From Chitinispirillaceae bacterium (GTDB lineage: Bacteria > Fibrobacterota > Chitinivibrionia > Chitinivibrionales > Chitinispirillaceae), in the NCBI GenBank assembly GCA_016932075.1, contig JAFGDP010000023.1:29843-93842 (forward strand): 64,000 bases of DNA, given 5' to 3'. The position numbers and the translations under genes were made by a program. The notes below the pieces were generated by a model. The model was not told where the DNA came from and did no database searches. It saw nothing but the letters and a program-made list of their open reading frames with translations. Positions 1-8,666 of the stretch are shown here, piece after piece. Position 1 is the stretch's first letter. Each line of letters opens with the position of its first letter.

Positions 1-1063
1 GCGAATCCGGAACCTCGGGCGCAGGCTTTTTCAGCTGCTGCGCCGCCTCCTCTACAAACGTATCGACGAGGAGCGGTAGATCATCCCTCCGTTCGCGCAG
101 TGGCGGCAGTTTTATTATATGCGCTTCGAGCCGGTAATAGAGGTCGGTCCTAAAGTGGCCCTCTTTCTGCCGCGCAGCGAGGTCCCGGTTGGTCGCCACG
201 ACAAATCGGGCGTCCGTTGATCGTTGCGTATCAGATCCGATCGGATAGTAGGTGCGGTCTTCGAAAAGGCGCAGCAGCTTCATCTGCGACTCCACGGCAA
301 GGTCACCGATTTCATCCAGGAAAAGGGTCCCGCCCGCCGCTTTTGCGGCCAGGCCTTCCCGCCGGATCTCGGCGCCGGTAAAGGCCCCGCGTTCATGGCC
401 GAAAAGCGCATCGCAGAACAGGGTGTCATTGAGGCCTGATGCATTTACGGAGACAAAATCCCCCTTCCTTCCGCTCGCCCGGTGTATTGCCTCTGCCACG
501 AGGGCCTTTCCGGTCCCCGTCTCCCCTTGTACGAGTACGGGCATCCAGGTCTGGGCGATCGCCTCAATATACTGGAATATGGCGATCATGGTGCGGTCGC
601 GCGTCACAATCGGTTCAAAAACCTCGGGACGTTCCAGCTGGTTGTGAAGGAGATGGTCGCGAAGACGGAGGTTTTCCGTCTGAAGCTCGACGATATCAAT
701 CGCCCGTCTGACGGAAGTAACGAGGCGATCCTTTTCAACCGGTTTGATGAGATAATCAAAGGCACCCTGACGCATGCAATTAACCGCGGTTTCAACGTCG
801 GTCACCGCGGTCATCATGATCACCTGCGTTCGCGGAGAGGCTTTGCGTATTCGGGGTAAAAGATCGGCCCCGGAACAATTGGGCATCAGGATATCGAGCA
901 TGACCGCCCCGAAATGGCGGTTTGTCACCAGGTCGACCACCTCCCTGCTGTCCGAGCACGCGGTGACATCGAACCCCGCGACCCGCAACGTAATCGCAAC
1001 GCTCTGCAGGAACTGTATCTCGTCGTCAACGATAAGTACCGGATACGATGATGCCCGGGCCAT
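1..1063 (-). CDS. NtrC-family sigma-54-dependent response regulator (partial, C-terminus beyond left edge)
   Basis: About 354 residues are present, from an ATG at 1063 behind a GGAGGAG ribosome site; the C-terminal end, where a Fis-type DNA-binding helix-turn-helix would lie, is outside the window. The N-terminal receiver domain shows the acidic pair (VDDE) and the phospho-acceptor Asp in MLDILMPN near residue 55. The AAA+ domain has Walker A GETGTGK and the sigma-54 contact loop GAFTGA, followed by LFLDEIGD. Proteins of this type activate sigma-54 promoters when phosphorylated. The cognate kinase lies immediately upstream with a 24-base gap, so the two form a two-component operon. The regulated genes cannot be told from the sequence. 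Confidence 0.93.
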   Translation of the reverse strand, partial: MARASSYPVLIVDDEIQFLQSVAITLRVAGFDVTACSDSREVVDLVTNRHFGAVMLDILMPNCSGADLLPRIRKASPRTQVIMMTAVTDVETAVNCMRQGAFDYLIKPVEKDRLVTSVRRAIDIVELQTENLRLRDHLLHNQLERPEVFEPIVTRDRTMIAIFQYIEAIAQTWMPVLVQGETGTGKALVAEAIHRASGRKGDFVSVNASGLNDTLFCDALFGHERGAFTGAEIRREGLAAKAAGGTLFLDEIGDLAVESQMKLLRLFEDRTYYPIGSDTQRSTDARFVVATNRDLAARQKEGHFRTDLYYRLEAHIIKLPPLRERRDDLPLLVDTFVEEAAQQLKKPAPEVPDS

Positions 1064-1087
1064 ACGCGGCTCCTCCTTCTATCCGTG

Positions 1088-2689
1088 TCAGGCGACCGGC
1101 AGCATGATCGTCGCGGTCGTACCCCTGCCGACCGTCGAATCGATCTTCAGTTCGCCGCCATGATCCTTTATGATCGAGTAGGCGATTGCCAGTCCGAGCC
1201 CGGTGCCGCCGGATTCCCGATTTGTGGTAAAGAAGGGATCAAAAATGTTTTTCATGTTTTCAGGAGTAATACCGGCGCCCCGGTCGTTAATCGCGATGGC
1301 TACCTTGTGTGACTCCGGCTGATGGGTGACCGTTATGACAATCGGCTTCTCCGCGTCATCGGTTGCCTGACAGGCGTTGGCGATCAGATTGATGACCACT
1401 TGTTCCAACCGCTGAAAGTTTCCGCGCACAAAAGGAATCGCGCCACGGATATCGACGGTAAAATGGTTGGTCGCTTTCTTTATCAGATTGCTGGCGATCA
1501 GCTGGGCCGCTTCGATCGTCTTTGCCACGTCGATCGTTTCCCCGAAATCACCGGTGTCCTGACGGGCGAAATCCTTCAGGGAATCGACAATGTGCTTGAT
1601 CCGGCGCGCCCCGTCGGTGATGCCCTGCATGAGAAAACCGACATCCGGTTTCATTTCGGCGTACGGAATACCGGCAAGCGAGTAATCCGGATGGTCCCGG
1701 ACATAGCGATCAAGCACCGGTTCTACTTCTTTCCATATCTGGGAAAAATTCTGGCTGTTGAGAATAATAAAATTGTTGGGATTATTTATTTCGTGTGCGA
1801 TACCGGCGGCAAGAATGCCCAGGGTAGCCATTTTATCGGTCTGGATCAGCTTTCGCTGCTCAAACGCCGCGAATTTTTCAATTTTCCTGCGCTCCGAGAT
1901 ATCGCTGCCCACGCAAAGGTACTCCCTTACCGTATTGTGCCGGTCGGCGATCGGGCGGATGGTCCATCCGACCCAGAGATAGCGGCCACTTTGTGCGCGA
2001 TGCTCGAGCTCCACATACGTTTTTGACTTCATCTGTTCGGCCATGCTTTTTTCCGGCGAATGATCTTCCGGCGGTCTTCCAAACGTCTCGCTGAGCGACC
2101 GGCCGATCACCCGCTCGGGCGCATACTCGAAAAGACGCTGCGCATACTCGTTAAAAAAAAGAACAATGCCTTCATTATCAACTCTGACGATGGCGCTGTT
2201 GGCGCTTTCAATAAGTTCCCGGTATTTTTCCGCCGTCGTCTGAGCTTCGGCAATCGTCCGCTCAATATGGTGAAGCAGGGTATTGATGCTTCCGGTCAGG
2301 CGGCCGATTTCGTCATGGCTTGAAATGTCGATCCGTTCGGAGTAGCTTTTCCTGCCGCCGGCAACCTGTTCTGAAAAGGCAACGAGTCGGTTAATGGGAC
2401 CGGTGATGATTTTCGAGAAAAAGAAAATCGCCAGCGAACAGAGGAACAGGAGAATAAGCGAGAACCCTACCCGTTCCCGTATAATCTCCTTGGTATCGCC
2501 GCGTATCTGGCTGATCCGCATCGCAAGGACATCGTCAACATCCCCCCCCTGCTCGCGCAAGAGCTGGAGCGTTTGAATATCATTCTCTTTTTTCTCATTC
2601 AGTTGATGGATCGATATCGATAGCACGGCAATAAAAACCAGCAGAACGAAAAGCGCGGTGAACAGAGGCAGTTTTATCCGAAGGCTCAT
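1088..2689 (-). CDS. Membrane sensor histidine kinase (HAMP-PAS-HisKA-HATPase)
   Basis: 533 residues from the ATG at 2689; an in-frame TTG at 2713 would add eight residues. There are two membrane segments, around residues 5-27 and 75-95, enclosing a short periplasmic loop of about 45 residues. Then come a HAMP linker, a PAS domain (about 160-265) and a kinase core with the phospho-acceptor His in GIAHEINNP (near residue 299), the N-box NLIANACQ, the G1 box NDRGAG and the G2 box GGTGLGLA. The HEINNP context is typical of NtrB/ZraS-like kinases that pair with NtrC regulators, in agreement with the regulator downstream. The small periplasmic part suggests that the signal is sensed in the membrane or by the PAS domain. 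Confidence 0.93.
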   Translation of the reverse strand: MSLRIKLPLFTALFVLLVFIAVLSISIHQLNEKKENDIQTLQLLREQGGDVDDVLAMRISQIRGDTKEIIRERVGFSLILLFLCSLAIFFFSKIITGPINRLVAFSEQVAGGRKSYSERIDISSHDEIGRLTGSINTLLHHIERTIAEAQTTAEKYRELIESANSAIVRVDNEGIVLFFNEYAQRLFEYAPERVIGRSLSETFGRPPEDHSPEKSMAEQMKSKTYVELEHRAQSGRYLWVGWTIRPIADRHNTVREYLCVGSDISERRKIEKFAAFEQRKLIQTDKMATLGILAAGIAHEINNPNNFIILNSQNFSQIWKEVEPVLDRYVRDHPDYSLAGIPYAEMKPDVGFLMQGITDGARRIKHIVDSLKDFARQDTGDFGETIDVAKTIEAAQLIASNLIKKATNHFTVDIRGAIPFVRGNFQRLEQVVINLIANACQATDDAEKPIVITVTHQPESHKVAIAINDRGAGITPENMKNIFDPFFTTNRESGGTGLGLAIAYSIIKDHGGELKIDSTVGRGTTATIMLPVA

Positions 2690-2859
2690 AGAGTGAAAAT
2701 GTATTGAGGGCAATCAATGAACGCAAACGAAATCTGTCGCCGCACGCACCTGCGCCACTCGACCGTGACCTCCCGCATGCCTTTCCGCGGTTATTAATTG
2801 CTGTTCGTTCTGGCGGTTTGATAGTCCGTGACACGGTAAAAACGTATTTTCAAGGCATA

Positions 2860-3999
2860 ATGACTATGGCATGCTGTCCTGATCCTCCCCTGTTTCGGCA
2901 CTGCCCGCGGCTTAAGGGTCCCATTGCTTGTCACTCCCTGGGCGTATGGCCGACTCCTGTCGAGCCGCTTGCCGGTCTCGGTAGCCGGCTCGGGAGGACA
3001 GACCTTTTTATCAAACGTGACGATTTGAGCGGCCGGCCCTATGGCGGGAATAAACTACGCAAACTGGAATTTTTGCTCGCAGATGCGCAACGACTCGGCG
3101 CGCGAAGGATCATTACATGCGGAGCTGCCGGCTCAAACCATGCGCTTGCGACAGCACTGTATGCACGCCATGTCGGCCTTGCGGCAACACTTATTCTTTT
3201 CGACCAGCCGGCCTCCGAGGCGGTACAATGCAATCTTCTCATGGATGCATCCACCGGCGCTGAGATGCTATTCGAAGAGCGCTACGAGAACTATCCGGAG
3301 AGGATTCGGGAGATTGTCTCCCGGTATACCGCTGAAGAGGGCGTTGCTCCCTACGTGATCGACGCTGGCGGATCATCACCGCTCGGGGTGCTTGGATATG
3401 TAAACGCGGTCTTTGAGCTGCGTGACCAGATACGTGAAAACAAGCTGCCGGAGCCCCACGCGATCTATGCCGCTTTCGGCACCATGGGAACGGTCGCCGG
3501 GCTGATCCTTGGACTCAAGGCGGCCGGGCTCTCGAGTCGCGTCATTGCCGCTCGTGTGGTCCCTGCTTCGCTCGCAAGCCGTGAAAAACTCATTGGTCTC
3601 TGTGAAAAAACCATTCGTATGCTTGGAGCTCTCGATCCCTCGCTTCGCGACCTGAAGGTACGGGAAAGCGACGTGCGCATCGTTTCTGACCATTTCGAAC
3701 CGGGGTATGGTCTGGCATCGCCTTCGGTTCATGAGACGATTCGCTGCGCACACCAGCATGACGGCCTTGCGCTCGATACCACGTATTCAGGCAAGGCCTT
3801 TGCCGCCTTTCTTTCCGACGCTCGGCAGAGACATCAGAGCGGTCCGTTGCTGTTTATTAACACGAAAAATTCCCGGCCGTTGCCTGATACCGTCGTCACC
3901 GCAGAGTACCGAGCCCTCCCGGCTGCCTTTCACCGTTTTTTTACCGATCAGCCTTCCCCCGCATCTGCTGCGCCCATGGAAAACCATGCCGCACGATAA
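2860..3999 (+). CDS. PLP-dependent ACC deaminase / D-cysteine desulfhydrase family protein
   Basis: 379 residues from the ATG at 2860, preceded by an AAGG ribosome site; further upstream codons in the frame lack homology-like content. The fold type II PLP signature is clear: the substrate/PLP segment GGNKLRKLE, in which the first Lys is the probable Schiff-base residue, then GAAGSNHA for cofactor and carboxylate binding, and the glycine-rich turn AFGTMGTVAG for the PLP phosphate. Family members deaminate 1-aminocyclopropane-1-carboxylate or remove sulfide from D-cysteine; sequence alone does not separate the two, and D-cysteine desulfhydrase is commoner in bacteria. The gene overlaps the following cyclase by 14 bases, so they may be translationally coupled. 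Confidence 0.85.
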   Translation: MTMACCPDPPLFRHCPRLKGPIACHSLGVWPTPVEPLAGLGSRLGRTDLFIKRDDLSGRPYGGNKLRKLEFLLADAQRLGARRIITCGAAGSNHALATALYARHVGLAATLILFDQPASEAVQCNLLMDASTGAEMLFEERYENYPERIREIVSRYTAEEGVAPYVIDAGGSSPLGVLGYVNAVFELRDQIRENKLPEPHAIYAAFGTMGTVAGLILGLKAAGLSSRVIAARVVPASLASREKLIGLCEKTIRMLGALDPSLRDLKVRESDVRIVSDHFEPGYGLASPSVHETIRCAHQHDGLALDTTYSGKAFAAFLSDARQRHQSGPLLFINTKNSRPLPDTVVTAEYRALPAAFHRFFTDQPSPASAAPMENHAAR

Positions 4000-5251
4000 A
4001 AAAAAATGGGGAATCGGTTTTTTTTGTGCTGCAGCCCTGCTGCTTGGCGGCCCATACTGCTTTTATCAGGCTTTCCCGCCGTTGCAGCATTCAATACTTT
4101 ACCAAAAGGTCATCCCTGTAATCGGACTCGCCGCTTCGGCTTTCATTCTTTTCTTCGGCCACAGCACCTATCCCCGGCTCCATAGCGTGCGGGTCTACTT
4201 TGTTGGGTATGGAATCGGACTCCTTGGTATTGCTTACTATTGCCTTTGCGTGCCGTTTTTTCCCCTGCCGCCGGAAGTTCCAAAACCAGCACACGGATAT
4301 GATGAGCTTTGCATATTAATTTGTCTGGGAAACCTTGTTGGTGCCACCCTGATTCCCGTGTCGACCAAATACCGTATTACGCGAAGTAGTACGCTCCTCA
4401 TCGCGGGAATCGAAGCGATTCTCCTTGTCGTTATGCGGTTCGGCGCCAGCGTATCTCTCTGGATTCGACCCTTTGCCTTTGAAAGCGTCCAGGAGCCCTT
4501 TTTCTGGGCTGCACCACTGCTTCTGCTCTCGGCCCTGGCACTGAGTCTCTGGAAGACCAACAACGAATTTTTTCTCGGCGGGATTATCTCTGGAGGTGCC
4601 CTTCTCTTTTGTGCTGCATGGATAAGCCGTATTGCGGGTGGAATGCATGCGGATCATTATCAGCTCCTTCTGTTGACCGCCAACATGCTGCTTTTGTCAA
4701 TTGCCATGGTCATGCACGGTTTTTTCCGGATGGAACACCGAATTTCGTACGATCCCCTCCTGCAGATCTACAACCGGGACTATTGCAGCAGGATCATCAC
4801 GGAACAGGCAAACCTCAATGTCGCTCCGCCGCTCGGCGTGGCAATGGTCGATATCGACCACTTCAAGCAGGTTAATGATACCTATGGCCATCAGGCCGGC
4901 GATGCGGTGCTTCATGGTGTTGCGCAGGCAGTTCGCCGTACCGCAGGCCCGGACAGTATCGTTTGCCGTTACGGCGGTGAAGAGTTGGCCGCTTTCTTCC
5001 CGCAACGCACTGTCCGGGAGGTAGCTGACATTGGGGAGCGGATGCGGAAAGAAATCGAGTCCATTAAAACGCGATTCGGCAGAAAAACGATCCGCGTGAC
5101 CGCCTCAATCGGCGTTTCGCATCGTGATGCGTATACCCAGTCGATCGTCGAGGTGATCCATGCTGCGGACAAGGCGCTCTATGCAGCGAAAAAGGGGGGC
5201 CGCAACCAGGTAAAAACGCAGAAAACCCCGCTGCCCGGAGCGAAGAAATAA
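3986..5251 (+). CDS. Membrane diguanylate cyclase (GGDEF domain)
   Basis: 421 residues from the ATG at 3986, inside the end of the preceding gene. The first 230 or so residues are hydrophobic, with about seven or eight membrane segments and no recognised sensor family. The C-terminal domain is a GGDEF cyclase with the metal-binding segment VDIDHFKQVNDTYGHQ and the active-site loop RYGGEEL, expected to make cyclic di-GMP from two GTP. The RxxD inhibitory site that normally lies six to nine residues before the loop is absent (Gly and Ser at those places), so product inhibition through that site is not expected. Cyclic di-GMP would fit control of the exopolysaccharide and envelope systems nearby, but that link is inference. 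Confidence 0.92.
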   Translation: MPHDKKKWGIGFFCAAALLLGGPYCFYQAFPPLQHSILYQKVIPVIGLAASAFILFFGHSTYPRLHSVRVYFVGYGIGLLGIAYYCLCVPFFPLPPEVPKPAHGYDELCILICLGNLVGATLIPVSTKYRITRSSTLLIAGIEAILLVVMRFGASVSLWIRPFAFESVQEPFFWAAPLLLLSALALSLWKTNNEFFLGGIISGGALLFCAAWISRIAGGMHADHYQLLLLTANMLLLSIAMVMHGFFRMEHRISYDPLLQIYNRDYCSRIITEQANLNVAPPLGVAMVDIDHFKQVNDTYGHQAGDAVLHGVAQAVRRTAGPDSIVCRYGGEELAAFFPQRTVREVADIGERMRKEIESIKTRFGRKTIRVTASIGVSHRDAYTQSIVEVIHAADKALYAAKKGGRNQVKTQKTPLPGAKK

Positions 5252-5364
5252 TCGGTACAGTACCTGGTCGATGCGGTATAATTTATTTTCTCGTCACCGC
5301 GTTGAGCTGCAGATAGGGATAGCCTTTCAGGCCGCCAGCGACGTCGCCGTACGGAGGAACCTGC

Positions 5365-6594
5365 TTGAATATTGAATTGCTTCTTGGACCGACCCCTCTG
5401 ACGAAATACCTTTTTTTCACGGCCGTGCTGCTTGCCGGGGGCGATATTCTGGCCACACTGTTTGCGGTTATCTACCAGCGTTTCTGGTATGAAAAGATTC
5501 GCCGTCCGAAATTTTCGAAACTGTATGTCCCGCGTTGTTCTATCATCGTTCCCTGCAAAGGCGTCTCAAAAAACTTCAATGCCAACGTCGAAGGATTTCT
5601 CAAGCTCGACTATGGGAATTTTGAGGTGCTTTATATAGTAGAAAATGAGCGCGACCCGGCAGCCGCGGCAATCAGTGAAATCACCAACCGTTATGCCAAC
5701 GCCCGCCTGGTGATTGCGGGCCTTTCCAAAAACTGCGCCCAAAAAAACCATAACTTGCTCGCCGGCATTCGCGAAGCGCACGACCCCGATGTCTACGTGT
5801 TCGCCGATTCCGATATCAGGCCGGCCGGCCAATGGCTGCATGAACTGGTGCTTCCGCTGTCTGAACAGCGTGTAGCCGTAACGAGCGGATATCGCTGGCT
5901 GCATGCGAAAAAAGGAACGCTGGGCGAACAGGCGCATGCATTATCTAACGTGTTTATCTACGTGCTTTTTTCGGTTGCCTCCTTCCTCGGCGGCGTCGGA
6001 CTGTGGGGAGGATCCATGGCAATAAGAAAAAAAACCTTCGATGAACTGGAGGTTGCGGAACTATGGTCACGGACCGCTGTCGACGACATGAGTCTTTCGC
6101 AGGTAGTCAAGAGGAATCGCTACCGGAGCGTCATCGTCCCGGCGAGTATGACCCATTCCGACGAGCTGCTGCCCACCGTCACGGCCACGTTTGCCTGGTT
6201 CACACGGCAGACCATGTTTCTCAAGGCGTATTTCAAAGCGATCTGGTTGATTGGCGGCATGATCCTGACCATAGGCGGCGTTACGCTGTTTACCCTGCTG
6301 CCCCTTGCCGCGCTCGGCGCGCTATCCGAACACCGCAGTTTCCTCGATTGCGGCGGTGCCGCGGCCTCGGTGTTGTACATCGGCGAATGTATCGTCGTGC
6401 TTCTGTACCCTCTATTGGGTCCCATGCCCCGTTTTCACACGCTCCTGCTGTATATGCCGATTGTCCGCATAACCCATATCATGAGTTACTTCAGGACGAT
6501 TTTTTCCAACGTTATCACGTGGGCAGGTGTGCGGTACTATCTCACCTTTTCCGGTAATGTCGCGCGTATCGAACGCCCGACACCGGTACTTTGA
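5365..6594 (+). CDS. Family 2/21-type membrane glycosyltransferase (ceramide glucosyltransferase-like)
   Basis: 409 residues. The start is a TTG at 5365, chosen because GGAGG at 5353-5357 is ideally spaced before it. One N-terminal membrane segment is followed by a GT-A domain with the DxD motif in FADSDIRP (about residue 150), the DDMSL motif (about residue 237) and an RQTMF segment in the place of the Q..RW motif. Three or four membrane segments follow at the C-terminus. This arrangement is that of ceramide glucosyltransferases and HpnI-type enzymes, which transfer a sugar to a lipid acceptor at the cytoplasmic membrane. The acceptor is not known. The intergenic region upstream holds TATAAT at 5277-5282 with no convincing -35 element. 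Confidence 0.82.
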   Translation: MNIELLLGPTPLTKYLFFTAVLLAGGDILATLFAVIYQRFWYEKIRRPKFSKLYVPRCSIIVPCKGVSKNFNANVEGFLKLDYGNFEVLYIVENERDPAAAAISEITNRYANARLVIAGLSKNCAQKNHNLLAGIREAHDPDVYVFADSDIRPAGQWLHELVLPLSEQRVAVTSGYRWLHAKKGTLGEQAHALSNVFIYVLFSVASFLGGVGLWGGSMAIRKKTFDELEVAELWSRTAVDDMSLSQVVKRNRYRSVIVPASMTHSDELLPTVTATFAWFTRQTMFLKAYFKAIWLIGGMILTIGGVTLFTLLPLAALGALSEHRSFLDCGGAAASVLYIGECIVVLLYPLLGPMPRFHTLLLYMPIVRITHIMSYFRTIFSNVITWAGVRYYLTFSGNVARIERPTPVL

Positions 6595-6604
6595 GAAGCT
6601 GAGC

Positions 6605-7243
6605 ATGGCTCTGCGCTGCGCACTATTCGCATCCGGCGGGGGCAGCAACTTCCAGGCCCTGCTCGACCGTCAGGCTGCAGGCGATCTTCATGTCGAGTTC
6701 GCTCTCCTCATCGGTAACAACAGCCGCGCTGCCGCGTTCGAACGGGCACGGTCCAGAAGCATACCGGCCCTGCACCTGGCCCCTTCACACTTTCCCGATG
6801 AACAGACCTACGTCGACAGGCTGCTGGCGGTCTTTCGCGATCATGCGGTCGACCTGATCGTGCTTGCCGGGTACATGAAGCGACTGCCTCCACCGATCGT
6901 GCGGGCGTATAATAACCGTATTGTTAATATTCATCCGGGACTCCTGCCGGCCTTCGGCGGCCCGGGCATGTACGGCCACCATGTCCATGAGGCGGTCCTT
7001 GCCTACGGAACAAAAGTAACGGGAGTGACCGTGCATTTTGTCGATGAAGAGTATGACCATGGACCGATCATCCTCCAGGAGTGTGTGCCCGTGCTCGATA
7101 ACGATACCCCGGATACCCTGGCCGAGCGCGTGCTCGCGGTAGAACACGCCAGTTACTGGCGGGCAATCGAAGCCATCGCACAGGGAAAAATCAAAGTAGA
7201 GGGCAGACGGGTGGTGGGTAAGGAACCATCAGTAACCGCTTAA
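6605..7243 (+). CDS. purN: Phosphoribosylglycinamide formyltransferase
   Basis: 212 residues from the ATG at 6605, close to the usual length of about 212. It transfers the formyl group of 10-formyltetrahydrofolate to GAR in purine synthesis. The N-terminal substrate loop FASGGGSN is present, as are the catalytic Asn and His in VNIHPGLLPAF and the catalytic Asp in DEEYDHGPI. The gene starts ten bases after the glycosyltransferase stop and shares no obvious pathway with it. No other purine gene is near. Confidence 0.95.
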   Translation: MALRCALFASGGGSNFQALLDRQAAGDLHVEFALLIGNNSRAAAFERARSRSIPALHLAPSHFPDEQTYVDRLLAVFRDHAVDLIVLAGYMKRLPPPIVRAYNNRIVNIHPGLLPAFGGPGMYGHHVHEAVLAYGTKVTGVTVHFVDEEYDHGPIILQECVPVLDNDTPDTLAERVLAVEHASYWRAIEAIAQGKIKVEGRRVVGKEPSVTA

Positions 7244-7285
7244 GGCCTGCGGAACAAATGTACAAGAATCGAAAGTCCTTGGATT

Positions 7286-7633
7286 ATGCGTATAATAGAA
7301 AAAACGATCCCCGTTTCTGAACTGCGAACAATGGCGGAAAACCGGTTCGGCAGTCTTGTAAAAGCCGTTGTCGATATTCGTTTGCGTGTAATCGCCCTTG
7401 ACGCCGAACTGCATTCTGATGAGGAGGCCGCTCTTCTGGACCATGGTTCCCAGCAGGAAGATCTATGGGGAATAAACCTCTATCCTGAATATAATCCGGT
7501 GGATGACGGTTTTGTCGAATTCGATTCTATGATCAATCTGCGGCCTTCACAGGGAAACCGTTCCAGAAATATCGATAACGCTGAAATCCGCCGGAAGATT
7601 ATCGATATTGTGCGCAAGGCAGTCGTGCAATGA
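7286..7633 (+). CDS. DUF5674 family protein
   Basis: 115 residues, ATG at 7286. The sequence matches the conserved small DUF5674 family as I recall it: an N-terminal segment with ERFGDLVKAVVD-like residues, an acidic ELHSDEEA segment, a DLWGINLYPE segment and the C-terminal motif INLRPSQGNRSR. There is no signal peptide or membrane segment. The family has no established function. The next gene overlaps its stop by four bases (ATGA), which implies that the two proteins act together. Confidence 0.75.
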   Translation: MRIIEKTIPVSELRTMAENRFGSLVKAVVDIRLRVIALDAELHSDEEAALLDHGSQQEDLWGINLYPEYNPVDDGFVEFDSMINLRPSQGNRSRNIDNAEIRRKIIDIVRKAVVQ

Positions 7634-7959
7634 TACAACACAAAGAACTCGCTGCAGGGAAATGGAACACCCTTTCTTTCTGTGAACAAATGGCGAACAT
7701 CGGCAGCGAAGTCGAGCGGACCATCCTGTGGAAAACAAAGGGGAACCCCGCTTACAGTATCAGTGCTTTTGAGCGTGCGCTTGAGCTGCTTGATCTTACC
7801 ATTCGGGACCGGAAAAACAGGAAGCGACTGAAAGAGATTACCAGGATTAGAGAAGCCCTCGCCGACCATTTTTATTTCGATAACGAATATCGAACTGACG
7901 ATACTGGATGGCGAAACTATTTTTTCAGCTTTAATTATGCTGCTCGGGCGCATCGATAG
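7630..7959 (+). CDS. Conserved small protein coupled to the DUF5674 gene
   Basis: 109 residues, ATG at 7630 overlapping the stop of the previous gene. It is mostly helical, with the segment ANIGSEVERTILWK followed by AFERALELLDLTI and a charged REALADHF helix, then FDNEY near the C-terminus. I recognise it as a widespread unnamed family often beside DUF5674, but I know no function. The size and the coupling of two small cytoplasmic proteins would suit a toxin-antitoxin-like or regulatory pair; nothing in the sequence proves that. Confidence 0.65.
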   Translation: MIQHKELAAGKWNTLSFCEQMANIGSEVERTILWKTKGNPAYSISAFERALELLDLTIRDRKNRKRLKEITRIREALADHFYFDNEYRTDDTGWRNYFFSFNYAARAHR

Positions 7960-7978
7960 AACAGGAAAAACGCCGTCA

Positions 7979-8647
7979 ATGGAAACCGCCGCAACGCGCA
8001 CATTTGAAGCTGATGGTTCCTCACTCTACGCCTTTGATCATACGATTGCGGCCTCTCGGGGAGGGCATGTTGTCGGTATTGACGAAGCCGGTCGCGGGCC
8101 TCTGGCCGGACCGGTCGTGGCAGCGGCAGTGGTTCTCGATCTTGAAAAAGAGATCCCGGGCATCAATGATTCAAAAAAAATCCCTCCCGGAAAACGGGAG
8201 GCGCTGTACGAGCGTATCCTTGCCGAGGCCAGGTTTTGCGCAACGGGGGAGGCCAGCGTGGAGGAAATCGAGCGCGTGAACATCCTGCAGGCGACCTTTC
8301 TGGCCATGCGGCGCGCACTTGACCAGTGCGCGCTCCGCGGGGCATTAGCGCTTGTCGACGGCAATCGTCCGATACCGTCCGTTGACCCCGGCAGGCAGGA
8401 GTGTGTCGTGAGAGGGGACGCTCGCAGCGCATCGATCGCAGCGGCCTCGATTGTCGCCAAGGTGACCCGGGACCGGATCATGAGGCGCTTTCATGAACGG
8501 TATCCCATGTATGATTTTCTATCGAATAAGGGATATGGAACAGCGGCACACCGGCAGCGTATTGTCGCCCACGGACTATGTGATATCCATCGACGATCCT
8601 TTTGCATGCCGTTCATTTCCCAGACCGCTTTGGCCTTTCATGAATAA
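7979..8647 (+). CDS. rnhB: Ribonuclease HII
   Basis: 222 residues from the ATG at 7979, behind an AGGA; an alternative start at 7937 would overlap the preceding gene. It cleaves the RNA strand of RNA-DNA hybrids and single ribonucleotides in DNA. The signature GIDEAGRGPLAGPVV carries the first Asp and Glu of the DEDD site, the third acid is in ALVDGN and the fourth in SIVAKVTRD. The C-terminal NKGYGTAAH is also typical of the family. Length is normal for RNase HII. Confidence 0.95.
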   Translation: METAATRTFEADGSSLYAFDHTIAASRGGHVVGIDEAGRGPLAGPVVAAAVVLDLEKEIPGINDSKKIPPGKREALYERILAEARFCATGEASVEEIERVNILQATFLAMRRALDQCALRGALALVDGNRPIPSVDPGRQECVVRGDARSASIAAASIVAKVTRDRIMRRFHERYPMYDFLSNKGYGTAAHRQRIVAHGLCDIHRRSFCMPFISQTALAFHE

Positions 8648-8666
8648 CCGGTAGAAGGATGATCGC

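Noticed and set aside
1322..2026. A 234-residue plus-strand frame opposite the sensor kinase
   Set aside because: Antisense to a histidine kinase with all catalytic boxes; no independent support.
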